A stretch of 25,845 nucleotides of DNA from an uncultured Prevotella sp. (GCA_934190685.1 CAKPTK010000017.1:1-25845), one strand, 5' to 3'. Positions 7,801 to 17,064 are shown, counted from the first letter of the stretch. Numbers and translations are program-made. The notes: generated from the sequence alone by a model not told the origin.

Positions 7801-9564
7801 TTAGTCATCGATAGGCTCAAAGGTCATGGTGTCGAACTGGAGTGAGAAGTTACCATTGCTGGAAGCGGCTCCATCCTTAATCTTGAACGAGAAGGTGTGA
7901 GAAGAGGTGCTGTCAAACTCTATCTCGTCGTAGAGTACGGTGGTGTACACACCTGGAAGTGGAATCTTCAGAGTACTGCCCGGGGCAGGAATCACCGCCA
8001 CCTGTGTATAAGGAGCGACGAATGTCTTGTTCTTTCCATCGAAAGTCACTTCAAGTGTTCCACCAGAACCATCAGACTTGGTACGCATAAAGTTCTGGGT
8101 AGAACTATAAACCACGTCAAGTTTCACTCTATATTTTCCACGCACAATGGTCGGGGTTTTCATGGTCGCTGTACCCGTATTACCAAGGTTGAACACAACA
8201 CAGTCGTTGTTGTTTGCCTGATGGGCGCCATTGGCAAGTGCGAGATCTGTACATTGTCCTACCGTATAATATGTAACCACACCGAAAGAAGTGTTCTTGG
8301 TTTCTGTTTCTGTATGCTGGATGCAAGAAGCAGAGGAGATGGAAGTGCGGACCTGCTTCTTAGGTATCTCCACAGGCTGATAATCACTACCCGACTCCTC
8401 GACTATCGTCTTGATTTCGTTGTCATCAGCCAAGTCCCAAACCACAGTCTGCTGGGCAGGTTCCCATACGGGCATCCAATTGTCTACCTGATGAAGATAA
8501 CCGTTGAGAGCCAGGATATTGCTACCCGACTCTACAAAGTGGATGGGGTTTCCACTGGCAGGATTGATGGCATAACGTTTAGCCATATCTTCCTCGTTGT
8601 CGTTAGCTGACAAAGTGAACACAAGGTTCTGAGCACCCGTTGACCACAGACGAGAAGTGCTCTCGCCCTGCACCGCACCGAGAGCGGCCACCGTGTTCTT
8701 GCTCTGCACGATGTGATAGCCCACATAGGCACGAAGCAATGAGTCGGCAGACAATCCAGCTTCAGTGTTGTTTGCAACAAGTTTCTGCTTCAATTGGTCA
8801 ACAGAACTGATGCCGGCTTCACCGAATGTATTGTCGGTCACACCGAGCACACTGAAGTTTCGGTTGATAACCGTCTGTGTTCCATCTTCTGCCACCACCG
8901 TATCAGAGATGGTGTTGAGCATCTTATCCCATTTGGCGTCCTTGACAGCCTGCAAGAAGATGCTGTAGTTCTGGTCTTTGTTCAAACGGTCATATACCGT
9001 CTCTACCAATGGAGTCAACGCACTGGACAGCACATAAATTCTACCATTAGAAGCAGGTATACCCATCTCAACCACCTGTGCCTGACTGTTGCTGTTACTC
9101 AGTGTAGCCTCACCTGTATGCTCTGTGTCGACAGCCACATTGATTTTGTCACGCGTAAGGTTGGTGATGCTGGTCTTGGTGATGAAGGCATCGGGCAGGA
9201 TAGAGTCCTTCATGGCGTGATAGAGCACGAAACTGCGGGCATACTCCGTCCCCATATCTGCTACCTTGCTGCCAAGTGCGGTTTCATATTTTGCCATTGC
9301 CTCGTCTGTCGGAGCGAAGACCGTATAGCTCACGCCATCGGAACTCTGGTTGAAGCCGCTGTAAAGCCCGGCAGCTTTGATGGTGTTGACGAATTCGCCA
9401 AAACGGCCATCATTGGCCAGCACATCGGAAATCGGAGAAGATTCGTCGGACTTGTAAGTAGTACCCTTGGCTGGGTCCTTTCCAATATCAAATACATCCA
9501 TGTCGCACGATGTCATCGTGAAGAGGAGCATCAATGCTGAACATATATAAAATATTTTTTTCAT
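7801..9564 (-). CDS. Fasciclin (FAS1)-domain lipoprotein with two repeats and a C-terminal beta domain
   Basis: This is a 587-residue lipoprotein with lipobox FTMTSC (Cys 20). The first FAS1 domain has a textbook H1 motif TVFAPTDEAM (81-90) and H2 motif NGRIYVLSSAL (173-183). The second is weaker, with FSVLGVTDNTF (238-248) and NGYLHQVDNWM (354-364). Residues about 400-587 form a separate beta-rich domain ending FDTMTFEPIDD. FAS1 domains commonly mediate adhesion or protein/glycan contacts; here the lipid anchor suggests display at the outer membrane. It begins 14 bp after the SusD-1 stop, the place normally held by surface glycan-binding proteins of Sus-like systems, and is followed 45 bp later by the divergent FAS1-like gene. 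No catalytic motif is seen. The family call is secure; the ligand is unknown. Confidence 0.9.
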   Translation of the reverse strand: MKKIFYICSALMLLFTMTSCDMDVFDIGKDPAKGTTYKSDESSPISDVLANDGRFGEFVNTIKAAGLYSGFNQSSDGVSYTVFAPTDEAMAKYETALGSKVADMGTEYARSFVLYHAMKDSILPDAFITKTSITNLTRDKINVAVDTEHTGEATLSNSNSQAQVVEMGIPASNGRIYVLSSALTPLVETVYDRLNKDQNYSIFLQAVKDAKWDKMLNTISDTVVAEDGTQTVINRNFSVLGVTDNTFGEAGISSVDQLKQKLVANNTEAGLSADSLLRAYVGYHIVQSKNTVAALGAVQGESTSRLWSTGAQNLVFTLSANDNEEDMAKRYAINPASGNPIHFVESGSNILALNGYLHQVDNWMPVWEPAQQTVVWDLADDNEIKTIVEESGSDYQPVEIPKKQVRTSISSASCIQHTETETKNTSFGVVTYYTVGQCTDLALANGAHQANNNDCVVFNLGNTGTATMKTPTIVRGKYRVKLDVVYSSTQNFMRTKSDGSGGTLEVTFDGKNKTFVAPYTQVAVIPAPGSTLKIPLPGVYTTVLYDEIEFDSTSSHTFSFKIKDGAASSNGNFSLQFDTMTFEPIDD

Positions 9565-9578
9565 AATCTTATTCTCAA

Positions 9579-11108
9579 TTATTTGCTGTAATATGGATTC
9601 TGGACAAGCAACTGGTTGTTCTCCAACTCGCTTTCAGCCAACGGCATATACCAAGCATAGTCGTTAGTCAACGTAGACTTAATCCAGTCTGGATTCGTGG
9701 TGGTATTACCCGTGGCAACGATGTCAATCACCTTGTTCTTATATTTGTGATTGCCAATACGTGCCATCCACAACAGGTCGTACCAACGTTTTCCTTCCCC
9801 GACGAACTCCAATTCTTTTTGTTCAAGAATTTCATCCAAGGCAGTTTCCTCGGTATAAGTTTGCTTGGCAACGTCAGAGATGGCGGAGAGTCCTGCACGC
9901 ACTCGAATCATGTTGTCGAGATCGAGGGCTGTAGAGATGTCGCCCGTCATGACTTCTGCCTGTGCCTTCATCAGAATAATCTCTGCCACACGATAGAGGA
10001 TGAAGTTGGCGTCCTGGTTGGTAGAGGTACGAAGGCCACCTTCCACATCCGCCACGTCATTGCCACGATACTTCCAAAGGATGTATCCGTTAGACATGGC
10101 ATAGGTGGCAAGATTCATACGTCCTGTACGCTCAGAACCAGAAGAATTAGCCTCAACAATGGCATTCTCAGTGAGCATCTTTTCCAGAAGAGAGGCTGAG
10201 ATGTTCAGCGTTCCTGTACCTGTTGAAGGGAACAAGGTATTGAAGTTGTTATTCTTCTTCTCTGTGGTATAGTCCCAGTTCAACTCAAAAATGCTCTCAT
10301 TTGAGTTGCCTGGATAGAACATGGTGTACCAGTCTTCCGTGCGGCTGAGGAACTTAGGATAGAATGCTTCTCCACTCTTGTCGGCATTGAGAATATAGTC
10401 GCAATACTTAATGCAACCATCATAGTCCTCGCTCCACAAGCAAGCGTCTGCCATCACAGCATAGAGTGCCCACTTGGTGGCACGACCCTTGGTCTCCCAA
10501 TCATTTTCATAGGTAGACTTGGCGGAATTGGTTGCCAAAGCAGCCTCCACGTCCTTCTTCACCTGAGCGATAATCTGCTCTTCGGTAGACTTCGCAATAT
10601 TGAAGTCGTGGGAGTCGTCCACGTATGGTTCTGTAACGAGAGGCACCTCCTTGAAGTTCTTGACGAGAATCATATAGCAATATGCACGGATAAAGTAAGC
10701 CTCACAGAGGTGTGACTTCATCTGGGCATCAGCGTAAGTCTCGTCTTCTGCCTGTACACCTGGAGCATACTTGATGACAGAGTTGGCAATGGCGATTGCC
10801 TGATAGAGCTTCTGGTAGTTGCAGATAGTATTAGAAGATGTCATGGTGAAATCCTGCAACTTCGCCAAGTTTGTCAAAGTGGAATACATGGCATCTCCTC
10901 GGAGTTCGCCCCATTCCAGAAGTGTAGGCACAGCTTCACGCAAGCGGTAGTAGCCCGAATTGACCACAGCCTCCACCTCTTCTTTCGACTTCCAATATTC
11001 TGTGGAAATCTGCTCATTCTTAGGTTTCACGTCCAACCATTCGTCGCAGGAGGTTGTCATGGACAACGTTGCCGCAGCAAAGAGTATGGTATATATAGTT
11101 TTTTTCAT
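9579..11108 (-). CDS. SusD/RagB-family outer-membrane nutrient-binding lipoprotein (SusD-1)
   Basis: This is a 509-residue canonical SusD homologue. The signal peptide ends in LSMTTSC (Cys 21) followed by DEWLDVKP, the common SusD N-terminus. The TPR-like helix AYFIRAYCYMILVKNF, the signature EFVGEGKRWYDLL (434-446) and the C-terminal YMPLAESELENNQLLVQNP (487-505) are all family hallmarks. It should sit on the cell surface as the lid of SusC-1 and bind the same ligand. The gene follows SusC-1 by 11 bp and precedes the two-repeat FAS1 gene by 14 bp, so translation of the three is probably closely linked. It is clearly different from SusD-2, so the two pairs are not a recent duplication. Confidence 0.96.
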   Translation of the reverse strand: MKKTIYTILFAAATLSMTTSCDEWLDVKPKNEQISTEYWKSKEEVEAVVNSGYYRLREAVPTLLEWGELRGDAMYSTLTNLAKLQDFTMTSSNTICNYQKLYQAIAIANSVIKYAPGVQAEDETYADAQMKSHLCEAYFIRAYCYMILVKNFKEVPLVTEPYVDDSHDFNIAKSTEEQIIAQVKKDVEAALATNSAKSTYENDWETKGRATKWALYAVMADACLWSEDYDGCIKYCDYILNADKSGEAFYPKFLSRTEDWYTMFYPGNSNESIFELNWDYTTEKKNNNFNTLFPSTGTGTLNISASLLEKMLTENAIVEANSSGSERTGRMNLATYAMSNGYILWKYRGNDVADVEGGLRTSTNQDANFILYRVAEIILMKAQAEVMTGDISTALDLDNMIRVRAGLSAISDVAKQTYTEETALDEILEQKELEFVGEGKRWYDLLWMARIGNHKYKNKVIDIVATGNTTTNPDWIKSTLTNDYAWYMPLAESELENNQLLVQNPYYSK

Positions 11109-11119
11109 TGTTTATGCAC

Positions 11120-14100
11120 TTAAAAGTTTACACTAAGACCGAACACGTAACGCTTCGAGATAGGTGTGGTAGAGCTGTCCTGCACCAACTTGGTAGCGGT
11201 AGGCATACCCACCTCGGGTTCCTGTCCTGAATAGCTTGTGAAAGTGAACAGGTCGTAGCCTGTAGCGAAGAGTTTACAACTTGTGATGCCCCAACCGAGT
11301 TTTGTCAAGAACTTCTTGGGCACGCTGTAGTTGAGGGTCAAGGTCTTCAGACGCACATAGGTGGCATCCTCCACGAAGCGGTCTGAACCGAGGTAGTTGT
11401 AACCCATGCCATAGAGTGCGCGAGGAATATCGGTCACGTCACCTTCAGCACGCCAACGGTGCAGCACGGCGGTAGACTGGTTGCCCTTGCCATACATATT
11501 CTCAAGGTTCATACGGGCGGCATTGATTACCTTCTGACCCAAACGTCCATAGATGACAGCGGTCAGGGTAAAGTCTTTCCATTTCAAGTTCAAGTTGCCA
11601 CCGAAGATGAGTTTCGGGTTGGCATTGCCAAGATAGACAATATCCTTCTCGTTGATGACACCATCATGGTTGACATCCTCATACTTGGCATCGCCAGGAT
11701 ATACGAGTGTGGTACCGTTGCGCATGGTGATAGGCTTGCCGCTGATGTCATACATCACGTTGCCGGAAGCATCCTTGGCATAGGTCTCAGAGGTATTCTG
11801 GTAAACACCCTGGTAGCGGTAGCCATAGAAAGCGCCGATAGGCTGTCCCTCGACAATACGAAGAGCATATTTGCCATTTCCGAAGGAGTAGTTCTCCTGT
11901 ACATAGGTAGAAGGAAGTTTCTCCACCTTATTAATATTACGAGAGGCATTGGCGCCGATACGCAATGACCATGGCCCTTTCTTGAGGACATCGTAGTCGA
12001 AGCGAATCTCAAAACCCTTGTTACTCAACTCACCAGAGTTGATCCATGCAATCTTGTCATAACCTGTTGTGGCAGGAATCGCAGTATTCTTGAGCAGCAA
12101 GTCTGTGGTTTTCTTGTCATAATAGTCGAAGGTCACGTTCAGTTTGTTGAACAGACGGAGATCAAGACCAAGGTCCCATTCACGGGTGGTCTCCCACTTC
12201 AGTTTGTTAAGCTGCATACGTGAAGGATAGATAGCAGGATTGCTCACATAGTCGCCCAAAGAGCTGTAAGCACCATAGTAGGCGGAAGAACCTGAAGGAG
12301 ACTTACCTGCCCAACCCATGCTGGCACGGAACTTAGCCTCGTTCACAATCTTGAGGAATTTCTCTGACCAGAAATGCTCCTTGTCAATGTTCCAAGCAAA
12401 ACCGAATGCTGGATAAGAACCGAAGCGGTGGTTGGAACCCATGGCGGAGTTACCCTCGTAGTTGATGGTACCCTTGAGCACATAACGGTTGTCAAAGCTA
12501 TAAACTGCCTGACCGATGAAAGAGATGGAGCGAGCCTCGGAAGAACCTGAAGAGGTACTGGCCACAGCACTACCGATAACAGGGTCGGAAAGGCTGGCGG
12601 AAGCATTTCCATAAGTCACATTAGAAGTACTGGTGCTCTGAGCCTGCTTGGTACGAGCAATCAAGGTAGCGGTCAAGCCGTGAACCTTTGCGAAAGTATT
12701 GCTATAGAGCAACTTAGCTTCCGACTGCAAAGAATAGCTATCAGAAGTGGCGTCGGTGGCACGGTTAGAATAGACGCTGTTCCAAAGCACACCCGTAGCA
12801 GCCTGTGGCAAGAACTTGTTGTTCTTGTTGGTCTTCATATTCAGAGATACCCAACCATTGAAACGGAGATGGAAGGGGAAGTCGTATTCCAACGTAATGG
12901 TCATCTTCTCCTCACGGCTGTTGGTCTTGTTGTAGCCAAGTCTGGCCATAGCCACAGGATTGAAGTTCTTACCCTTGCTGTTGCTTTCAGAATATTCTCC
13001 CTCGTAATCAGAGTTCATGGAGAAATACTGGTCGGTAGGAAGACCTGTCACATCGTCAATCCAATAAGGTGACTTGTTTGGCATGGCAGACTGAGCCTGA
13101 GAACGGACATTCTCCACCACGTTGGCGTCTTTCTTGGTGTTGGTGAAAGAGAAGTCGGTGTGCACACGCAAACGGTCAGAGAAGTTGTAGGTCACCTTCA
13201 ACTGGGTAGACAGACGGTTCATGCCTGTACCCACCGTGGTACCTTTCTCATCATAGTAACCCAACATCAAACGATAGCGAGTTTTCTCGCCACCACCCGA
13301 CATAGAGAAGTTGTTATCGGTAACCCAAGCATTCTGCTTCACTTGGTCGAGCCAGTCTGTATTCTGGTTGTACTCGTCGTAGTATTTATAGTTCGGGTTA
13401 TAGTTGATCGGGTCGGCATTGAACAGCATGTTCATTTCAGTGGAAGCGCTCTGCACACCCTTGGCGTTGGCAGCGTTCCAAAGAGCGTCCTGCATCATGG
13501 CTGTGTACTGACGGCCATCGAGCAAAGGAATAGAAGAAGGCTCCTGCTTGATGGTCCACTTGGTGGAGAAGTTGAACTGGGTCTTACCCATCGCACCTCT
13601 CTTGGTGTTGATCAAGAGCACACCGTTGGAACCTTTGGAACCATAGATAGCGGTAGCGGCGGCATCCTTGAGGACATCGATGCTCTCGATGTTGGCAGGA
13701 GCGATGTTCAGCAAGGCGCCGAAATCTTCAGAGTTGGCGGTGGCGAAATCGAAGTCGTCACCAATTTCTGTGTCGTATGGCACACCATCGACCACAATCA
13801 ACGGGTTGGCATCACCATTCAAGGTATTGGCACCACGAATCTGCATGGTGTTCTTGGCACCCGGGTCACCACCCATGGTGATATCGAGACCGGAAATCTG
13901 TCCCTGCAAAGCCTCTTCAATAGAACCAACAGGAGAAGACTCCACAATCTGGTCCATCTTCAAGGACTGAACGGAACTGGTCTGTTCCAACTTGGAGATA
14001 CCCATGTTGTCACGACGGCTACCCGTCACCACGACTTCATCCAAAGAAGTCTTGGAGTCATCACTCAAAGTGAAGTCAAGTTTGGTCTGACCTGTGTATT

Positions 14101-14395
14101 TCACTTTCTGGGTCTTCATACCAATGTAAGACACCTGAATGGTAACATTCTTCAAATTCTCGGGAACAGACAAACTGTAGTTACCGTCGATGTCGGTCGT
14201 TGTACCCTTGATATTACGGTTTTGGGAGTTGACCAAAACCACGTTGGCACCAATGATGGGTTCCTTCAGGTCCGCATCAATCACGGTACCCGTCACCACC
14301 TGCTGTGCCACTGCCGTGACGGTGCAAGCCACCAGCAGAAGGATCATGAGAGCGAGCCTCTTCACCTTATTATATATATATACATTATTATTCAT
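11120..14395 (-). CDS. SusC/RagA-family TonB-dependent outer-membrane transporter (SusC-1)
   Basis: This 1091-residue protein has a signal peptide ending in TVTAVA (about residue 30), a carboxypeptidase-regulatory-like domain (about 33-110), a classic TonB-box region LDEVVVTG (118-125), a plug with ANPLIVVDGVPYD (196-208) and IDVLKDAAATAIYGSKGSNG (239-258), and a 22-strand-type barrel ending in VFGLSVNF. Known SusC proteins transport oligosaccharides or peptides across the outer membrane with TonB-ExbBD energy. No STN domain precedes the carboxypeptidase-like domain, so control through a direct anti-sigma contact is unlikely. The gene starts 8 bp after the four-repeat FAS1 gene and is followed 11 bp later by SusD-1. 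In contrast to SusC-2, all canonical N-terminal signatures are present. Confidence 0.97.
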   Translation of the reverse strand: MNNNVYIYNKVKRLALMILLLVACTVTAVAQQVVTGTVIDADLKEPIIGANVVLVNSQNRNIKGTTTDIDGNYSLSVPENLKNVTIQVSYIGMKTQKVKYTGQTKLDFTLSDDSKTSLDEVVVTGSRRDNMGISKLEQTSSVQSLKMDQIVESSPVGSIEEALQGQISGLDITMGGDPGAKNTMQIRGANTLNGDANPLIVVDGVPYDTEIGDDFDFATANSEDFGALLNIAPANIESIDVLKDAAATAIYGSKGSNGVLLINTKRGAMGKTQFNFSTKWTIKQEPSSIPLLDGRQYTAMMQDALWNAANAKGVQSASTEMNMLFNADPINYNPNYKYYDEYNQNTDWLDQVKQNAWVTDNNFSMSGGGEKTRYRLMLGYYDEKGTTVGTGMNRLSTQLKVTYNFSDRLRVHTDFSFTNTKKDANVVENVRSQAQSAMPNKSPYWIDDVTGLPTDQYFSMNSDYEGEYSESNSKGKNFNPVAMARLGYNKTNSREEKMTITLEYDFPFHLRFNGWVSLNMKTNKNNKFLPQAATGVLWNSVYSNRATDATSDSYSLQSEAKLLYSNTFAKVHGLTATLIARTKQAQSTSTSNVTYGNASASLSDPVIGSAVASTSSGSSEARSISFIGQAVYSFDNRYVLKGTINYEGNSAMGSNHRFGSYPAFGFAWNIDKEHFWSEKFLKIVNEAKFRASMGWAGKSPSGSSAYYGAYSSLGDYVSNPAIYPSRMQLNKLKWETTREWDLGLDLRLFNKLNVTFDYYDKKTTDLLLKNTAIPATTGYDKIAWINSGELSNKGFEIRFDYDVLKKGPWSLRIGANASRNINKVEKLPSTYVQENYSFGNGKYALRIVEGQPIGAFYGYRYQGVYQNTSETYAKDASGNVMYDISGKPITMRNGTTLVYPGDAKYEDVNHDGVINEKDIVYLGNANPKLIFGGNLNLKWKDFTLTAVIYGRLGQKVINAARMNLENMYGKGNQSTAVLHRWRAEGDVTDIPRALYGMGYNYLGSDRFVEDATYVRLKTLTLNYSVPKKFLTKLGWGITSCKLFATGYDLFTFTSYSGQEPEVGMPTATKLVQDSSTTPISKRYVFGLSVNF

Positions 14396-14403
14396 ATCGA
14401 TTG

Positions 14404-16746
14404 TTATTTCAGAATTCCGTCAATGAAGTGCATACATCCGTCGGCAAAAGCGAATGGGAAGTAAGAATACTTGGCATCCACGGGAACTACATTGTTTGAG
14501 CCGGCAAGCTTCACGCTGAGCGAACTGCCGTTGTCAATGATGTCGAGCTTGGTGGTGAGGTTCTTGGTGATAAACTCACCCTTGCAAGACGAGCCGATGA
14601 ATGGGTAGTCTGTAATTTGGTTCTCCTCATTGCTCACGAAATAGTCCTGCAACCATGACTGGAGCTGAGACTTCTGAGTAGCATTCAGTTTGCCTGTAGG
14701 TTTGTAGTTGCCGTCCGCATCAAAGAGTGGAGAAGCACCGGCAATAGAATTCTTATCTGCCTTCATGGCCTTCTTGATGGCCTCATTGGTAGGAACGAAC
14801 ACCAGCAAACGGCGTGAAACACCAGCCTCGTCGGTTGGGAACTTGATATCTGTACCCGAAACGAAACCAGCCTTGTTCAGCAACTGGGCGAAGAGATAGT
14901 ATTCATAGTTGGCATCGTTGCAGACAGCCAGGGAATGAAGAAGACCGTCGCCCTCCACAGACTTGAAGACAGAAGAAGCATCGTAAGTGTAAGCCTTACC
15001 ATTGCTCCAAGCCTCATTGCCGTTCTTCAGTTCGTGGAAAGCGACAAAAGGACTGCCGGAATAGGCAGGATTCAACTGCTGGTTGAAAAGCGCATTGGTC
15101 GTAATCTTACCATCTTTCACAAACCAATAGTTGAAGGAAGAATAGGTAGGAACAATCTGAATGCCAGAGGTCTTCAAGGAAGACACATTATCAGAAATGT
15201 GGATATTCACCAACGGAGTCATGTGGCTGGCAGACATGGTGCCATACACACCGTCCACATCATTGAATTCCTGGAGCACCTTTCCATCCACTGCTGTGTA
15301 AAGACGCATAGAAGGTTCGGCAGCCAAATACTGGTCGTTTGTAGGAATCAAAGCCACATATTCAGCATTGTCCGCAGCCAAAGAAGAGGTCAGCCCTGAA
15401 CCATCCAATGTGTAAAGGAAGCAACCGTATTTGGAATCACGGAAAGCAGGAGCCACAACGGACGAGAAAATAGCCGGAGCCGTCATCTGGTCCATACCAT
15501 AGAGGACACCGTTCTCACAAATCTTTCTGCGGTTCTGTGCGATGTCGTCAGGGTTCAAGTTCACAGTTGTGCCGTAAGGAGTCTTCACCTTGCCGCTCTT
15601 GATTTCTGCCGGGAACACAGGATAGTCTGATTGTGCGAACATCTGCTGCACGAAATACTGCTTGATCAGCGGATCCAGCTCGTCAAGGTTAGGATAGCCA
15701 CTCTCCGCAGTCCAAAATGTTCTAAAGAAATTGTCAAGAGCTGCATTCGTCGGTGCGAAAATGGTGTAGCCATTGGATTCCAGCCAAGCAGTCATCGAAT
15801 AAGCCAAACCAGCCTTATTACCCGTTGTCCACTCATGAGCGATATCGGGCAGAGGGGTATGGTTGCGGACATAGGCAGTATAACCCAACGAGGTGTTGGT
15901 CTCAGAAAGTGCCTCACCATACTGCATATAGGAATCATAGAGTTTGAAGAACTCGGAATAGTCGGCATTGTTCTTCAACTCGTCATAGATGGTGTTGACA
16001 GGTTCAATCACACGGTCTATGTGATAAAGATAACCGTTGTCCGTAATGACATTGTTCTCGTCGTCAACGGCGGCATTGGCAATATTGAAGCCATCGCCAC
16101 TGTGCGCGCTGCCATACCAAGTTGTATTAGGATAGAAATAGTTGTAGTCTGTGGCAGCGTCTGCAATGCCTTTCGTCTGGAAAAATTTGGTGGAGAAGAC
16201 GGGCAAATAGCGCTCGTAGTGATAGACCTTCACATCCTTCTGCACACCGTCAATCATCGCATTCACATCTTCAGCGGCATCCTGACTGTGTGTGCGGTGC
16301 TTGTAATACATACCCGCCATTTTAGCTTTGTCTTCCTCTGTTGCAGCATCACCATCCGTCGGGCGGAAGTTCACCAACTTGTTCCAATCGTATGCATAAT
16401 ACATCAAATGCATACCGATGAGATTTTTCACTGCTTGAGGGTCTTTCTGATACATCTCGTCAATAGAGCTGTATCCCTTTTCACTGAGATAACGGCTGAA
16501 GGCGTCATCATTGGGGGCAGCCACCGTGAGGATACTCTTGCCTCCAACAATACCGCTGTTGCCGGTGAGGTCGATGCCTCGCAGGAAGGTTTTGTAGTTG
16601 CCTTCCTTTTGCAACACTTCATAGGCATTACCCTTGAGCCAGCTTGGCACCTTGTAGTGTTCGTCTTCCGACAGGTTGTCGGAGCACGAAACAGCCACAA
16701 AGGCCGTAGCGAGGGCTACCACGAAATTACGACAATTGATTTTCAT
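14404..16746 (-). CDS. Large lipoprotein with four fasciclin (FAS1) repeats, first gene of the operon
   Basis: This is a 780-residue lipoprotein with signal peptide ending in FVAVSC (Cys 21). Four FAS1 repeats can be followed by paired motifs. The H1-like strands are LTVAAPNDDAFSRY (73-86), YTIFAPTNAALDNF (327-340), YVALIPTNDQYLAAE (463-477) and LLVFVPTNEAIKKAM (647-661). The H2-like strands are NGYLYHIDRVIEP (237-249), NGVLYGMDQMTAP (412-424), NGKAYTYDASSVF (582-594) and DGCMHFIDGILK (769-780). The last H2 strand is the very C-terminus, so there is no extra domain. A surface-exposed, rod-like adhesion or ligand-binding protein is inferred. It is promoter-proximal and only 8 bp ahead of SusC-1, so its product should be made in step with the transporter. 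A FAS1 gene leading a Sus-like operon is unlike the classic susC-first order. Confidence 0.92.
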   Translation of the reverse strand: MKINCRNFVVALATAFVAVSCSDNLSEDEHYKVPSWLKGNAYEVLQKEGNYKTFLRGIDLTGNSGIVGGKSILTVAAPNDDAFSRYLSEKGYSSIDEMYQKDPQAVKNLIGMHLMYYAYDWNKLVNFRPTDGDAATEEDKAKMAGMYYKHRTHSQDAAEDVNAMIDGVQKDVKVYHYERYLPVFSTKFFQTKGIADAATDYNYFYPNTTWYGSAHSGDGFNIANAAVDDENNVITDNGYLYHIDRVIEPVNTIYDELKNNADYSEFFKLYDSYMQYGEALSETNTSLGYTAYVRNHTPLPDIAHEWTTGNKAGLAYSMTAWLESNGYTIFAPTNAALDNFFRTFWTAESGYPNLDELDPLIKQYFVQQMFAQSDYPVFPAEIKSGKVKTPYGTTVNLNPDDIAQNRRKICENGVLYGMDQMTAPAIFSSVVAPAFRDSKYGCFLYTLDGSGLTSSLAADNAEYVALIPTNDQYLAAEPSMRLYTAVDGKVLQEFNDVDGVYGTMSASHMTPLVNIHISDNVSSLKTSGIQIVPTYSSFNYWFVKDGKITTNALFNQQLNPAYSGSPFVAFHELKNGNEAWSNGKAYTYDASSVFKSVEGDGLLHSLAVCNDANYEYYLFAQLLNKAGFVSGTDIKFPTDEAGVSRRLLVFVPTNEAIKKAMKADKNSIAGASPLFDADGNYKPTGKLNATQKSQLQSWLQDYFVSNEENQITDYPFIGSSCKGEFITKNLTTKLDIIDNGSSLSVKLAGSNNVVPVDAKYSYFPFAFADGCMHFIDGILK

Positions 16747-16866
16747 TTTTTACTTATAGAGTTTTGATTTTATTAAGCAATGTTTCGTTTAAAATTCCAG
16801 CGTGTCTTCAATGGTCATCCTATAAAGATTAAAACAGGTTTGTTATCGTCTTCGATTTTAGTGCGA

Positions 16867-16874
16867 CAAAGATA
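16867..16874 (-). promoter_or_regulatory. Bacteroidetes -7 promoter box for the FAS1/SusCD operon
   Basis: On the minus strand this reads TATCTTTG, a perfect match to the primary-sigma -7 consensus TAnnTTTG. Transcription would start near 16862, leaving a leader of about 115 nt before the ATG at 16746. No TTTG is present 19-21 bp upstream (around 16894-16899), so the -33 element is absent or weak. That would fit a promoter needing an activator. Confidence 0.6.
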
Positions 16875-16915
16875 TATATAATAAGATGTGCACCTATTAT
16901 AATATAATACGTAAG

Positions 16916-16953
16916 CATACAAATCCGTACATCCATTCATATCCGTACATCAA
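16916..16953. repeat. Two 20-bp direct repeats, candidate activator-binding site
   Basis: CATACAAATCCGTACATCCA (16916-16935) and CATTCATATCCGTACATCAA (16934-16953) match at 17 of 20 positions, with a perfect shared core ATCCGTACATC and an 18-bp period. They lie about 54-91 bp upstream of the predicted start of the FAS1/SusCD transcript. Tandem half-sites upstream of a -7-only promoter suit a dimeric activator such as a hybrid two-component regulator, but no regulator gene is in the window. Confidence 0.5.
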
Positions 16954-17064
16954 GCATCATCGTGTCAAAACGAGGATTCCTCTGTTACAAAGCACTAATA
17001 ATCAAGTGTTTAAATTTATATATTTTATAAAAAGTTATCTTGATTGGCAGTGTACGGCTTTATA

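Larger units (their letters stand above)
16747..17064. other. Intergenic regulatory region between the lolC/E-type gene and the FAS1/SusCD operon
   Basis: This 318-bp A/T-rich stretch without a gene holds the promoter of the left operon (about 16867-16874), a leader of about 115 nt, and a pair of 20-bp direct repeats upstream of that promoter. It also takes in the 3' end of the permease transcript entering from the right. AATCAAG (17000-17006) and CTTGATT (17039-17045) could pair, but with a 32-nt loop and no T tract, so I do not call a terminator. No small ORF or RNA gene was recognised. Confidence 0.7.

Noticed and set aside
14370..14395. TATATATATATA near the SusC-1 start as an internal promoter
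   Set aside because: It is an A/T-rich coding stretch (VYIYN) with no TAnnTTTG box; the 8-bp gap to the upstream gene argues for one operon.
13160..14464. Long plus-strand open frame (434 codons) antisense to SusC-1
   Set aside because: It lies wholly across the N-terminal half of a clear SusC gene and the end of the FAS1 gene. The translation is His/Val/Thr-rich with no domain, signal peptide or promoter, as expected for the complement of a biased coding strand.
15631..16767. Plus-strand open frame (378 codons) antisense to the four-repeat FAS1 gene
   Set aside because: The minus-strand frame has lipobox and repeated FAS1 motifs; the antisense frame has no recognisable feature.
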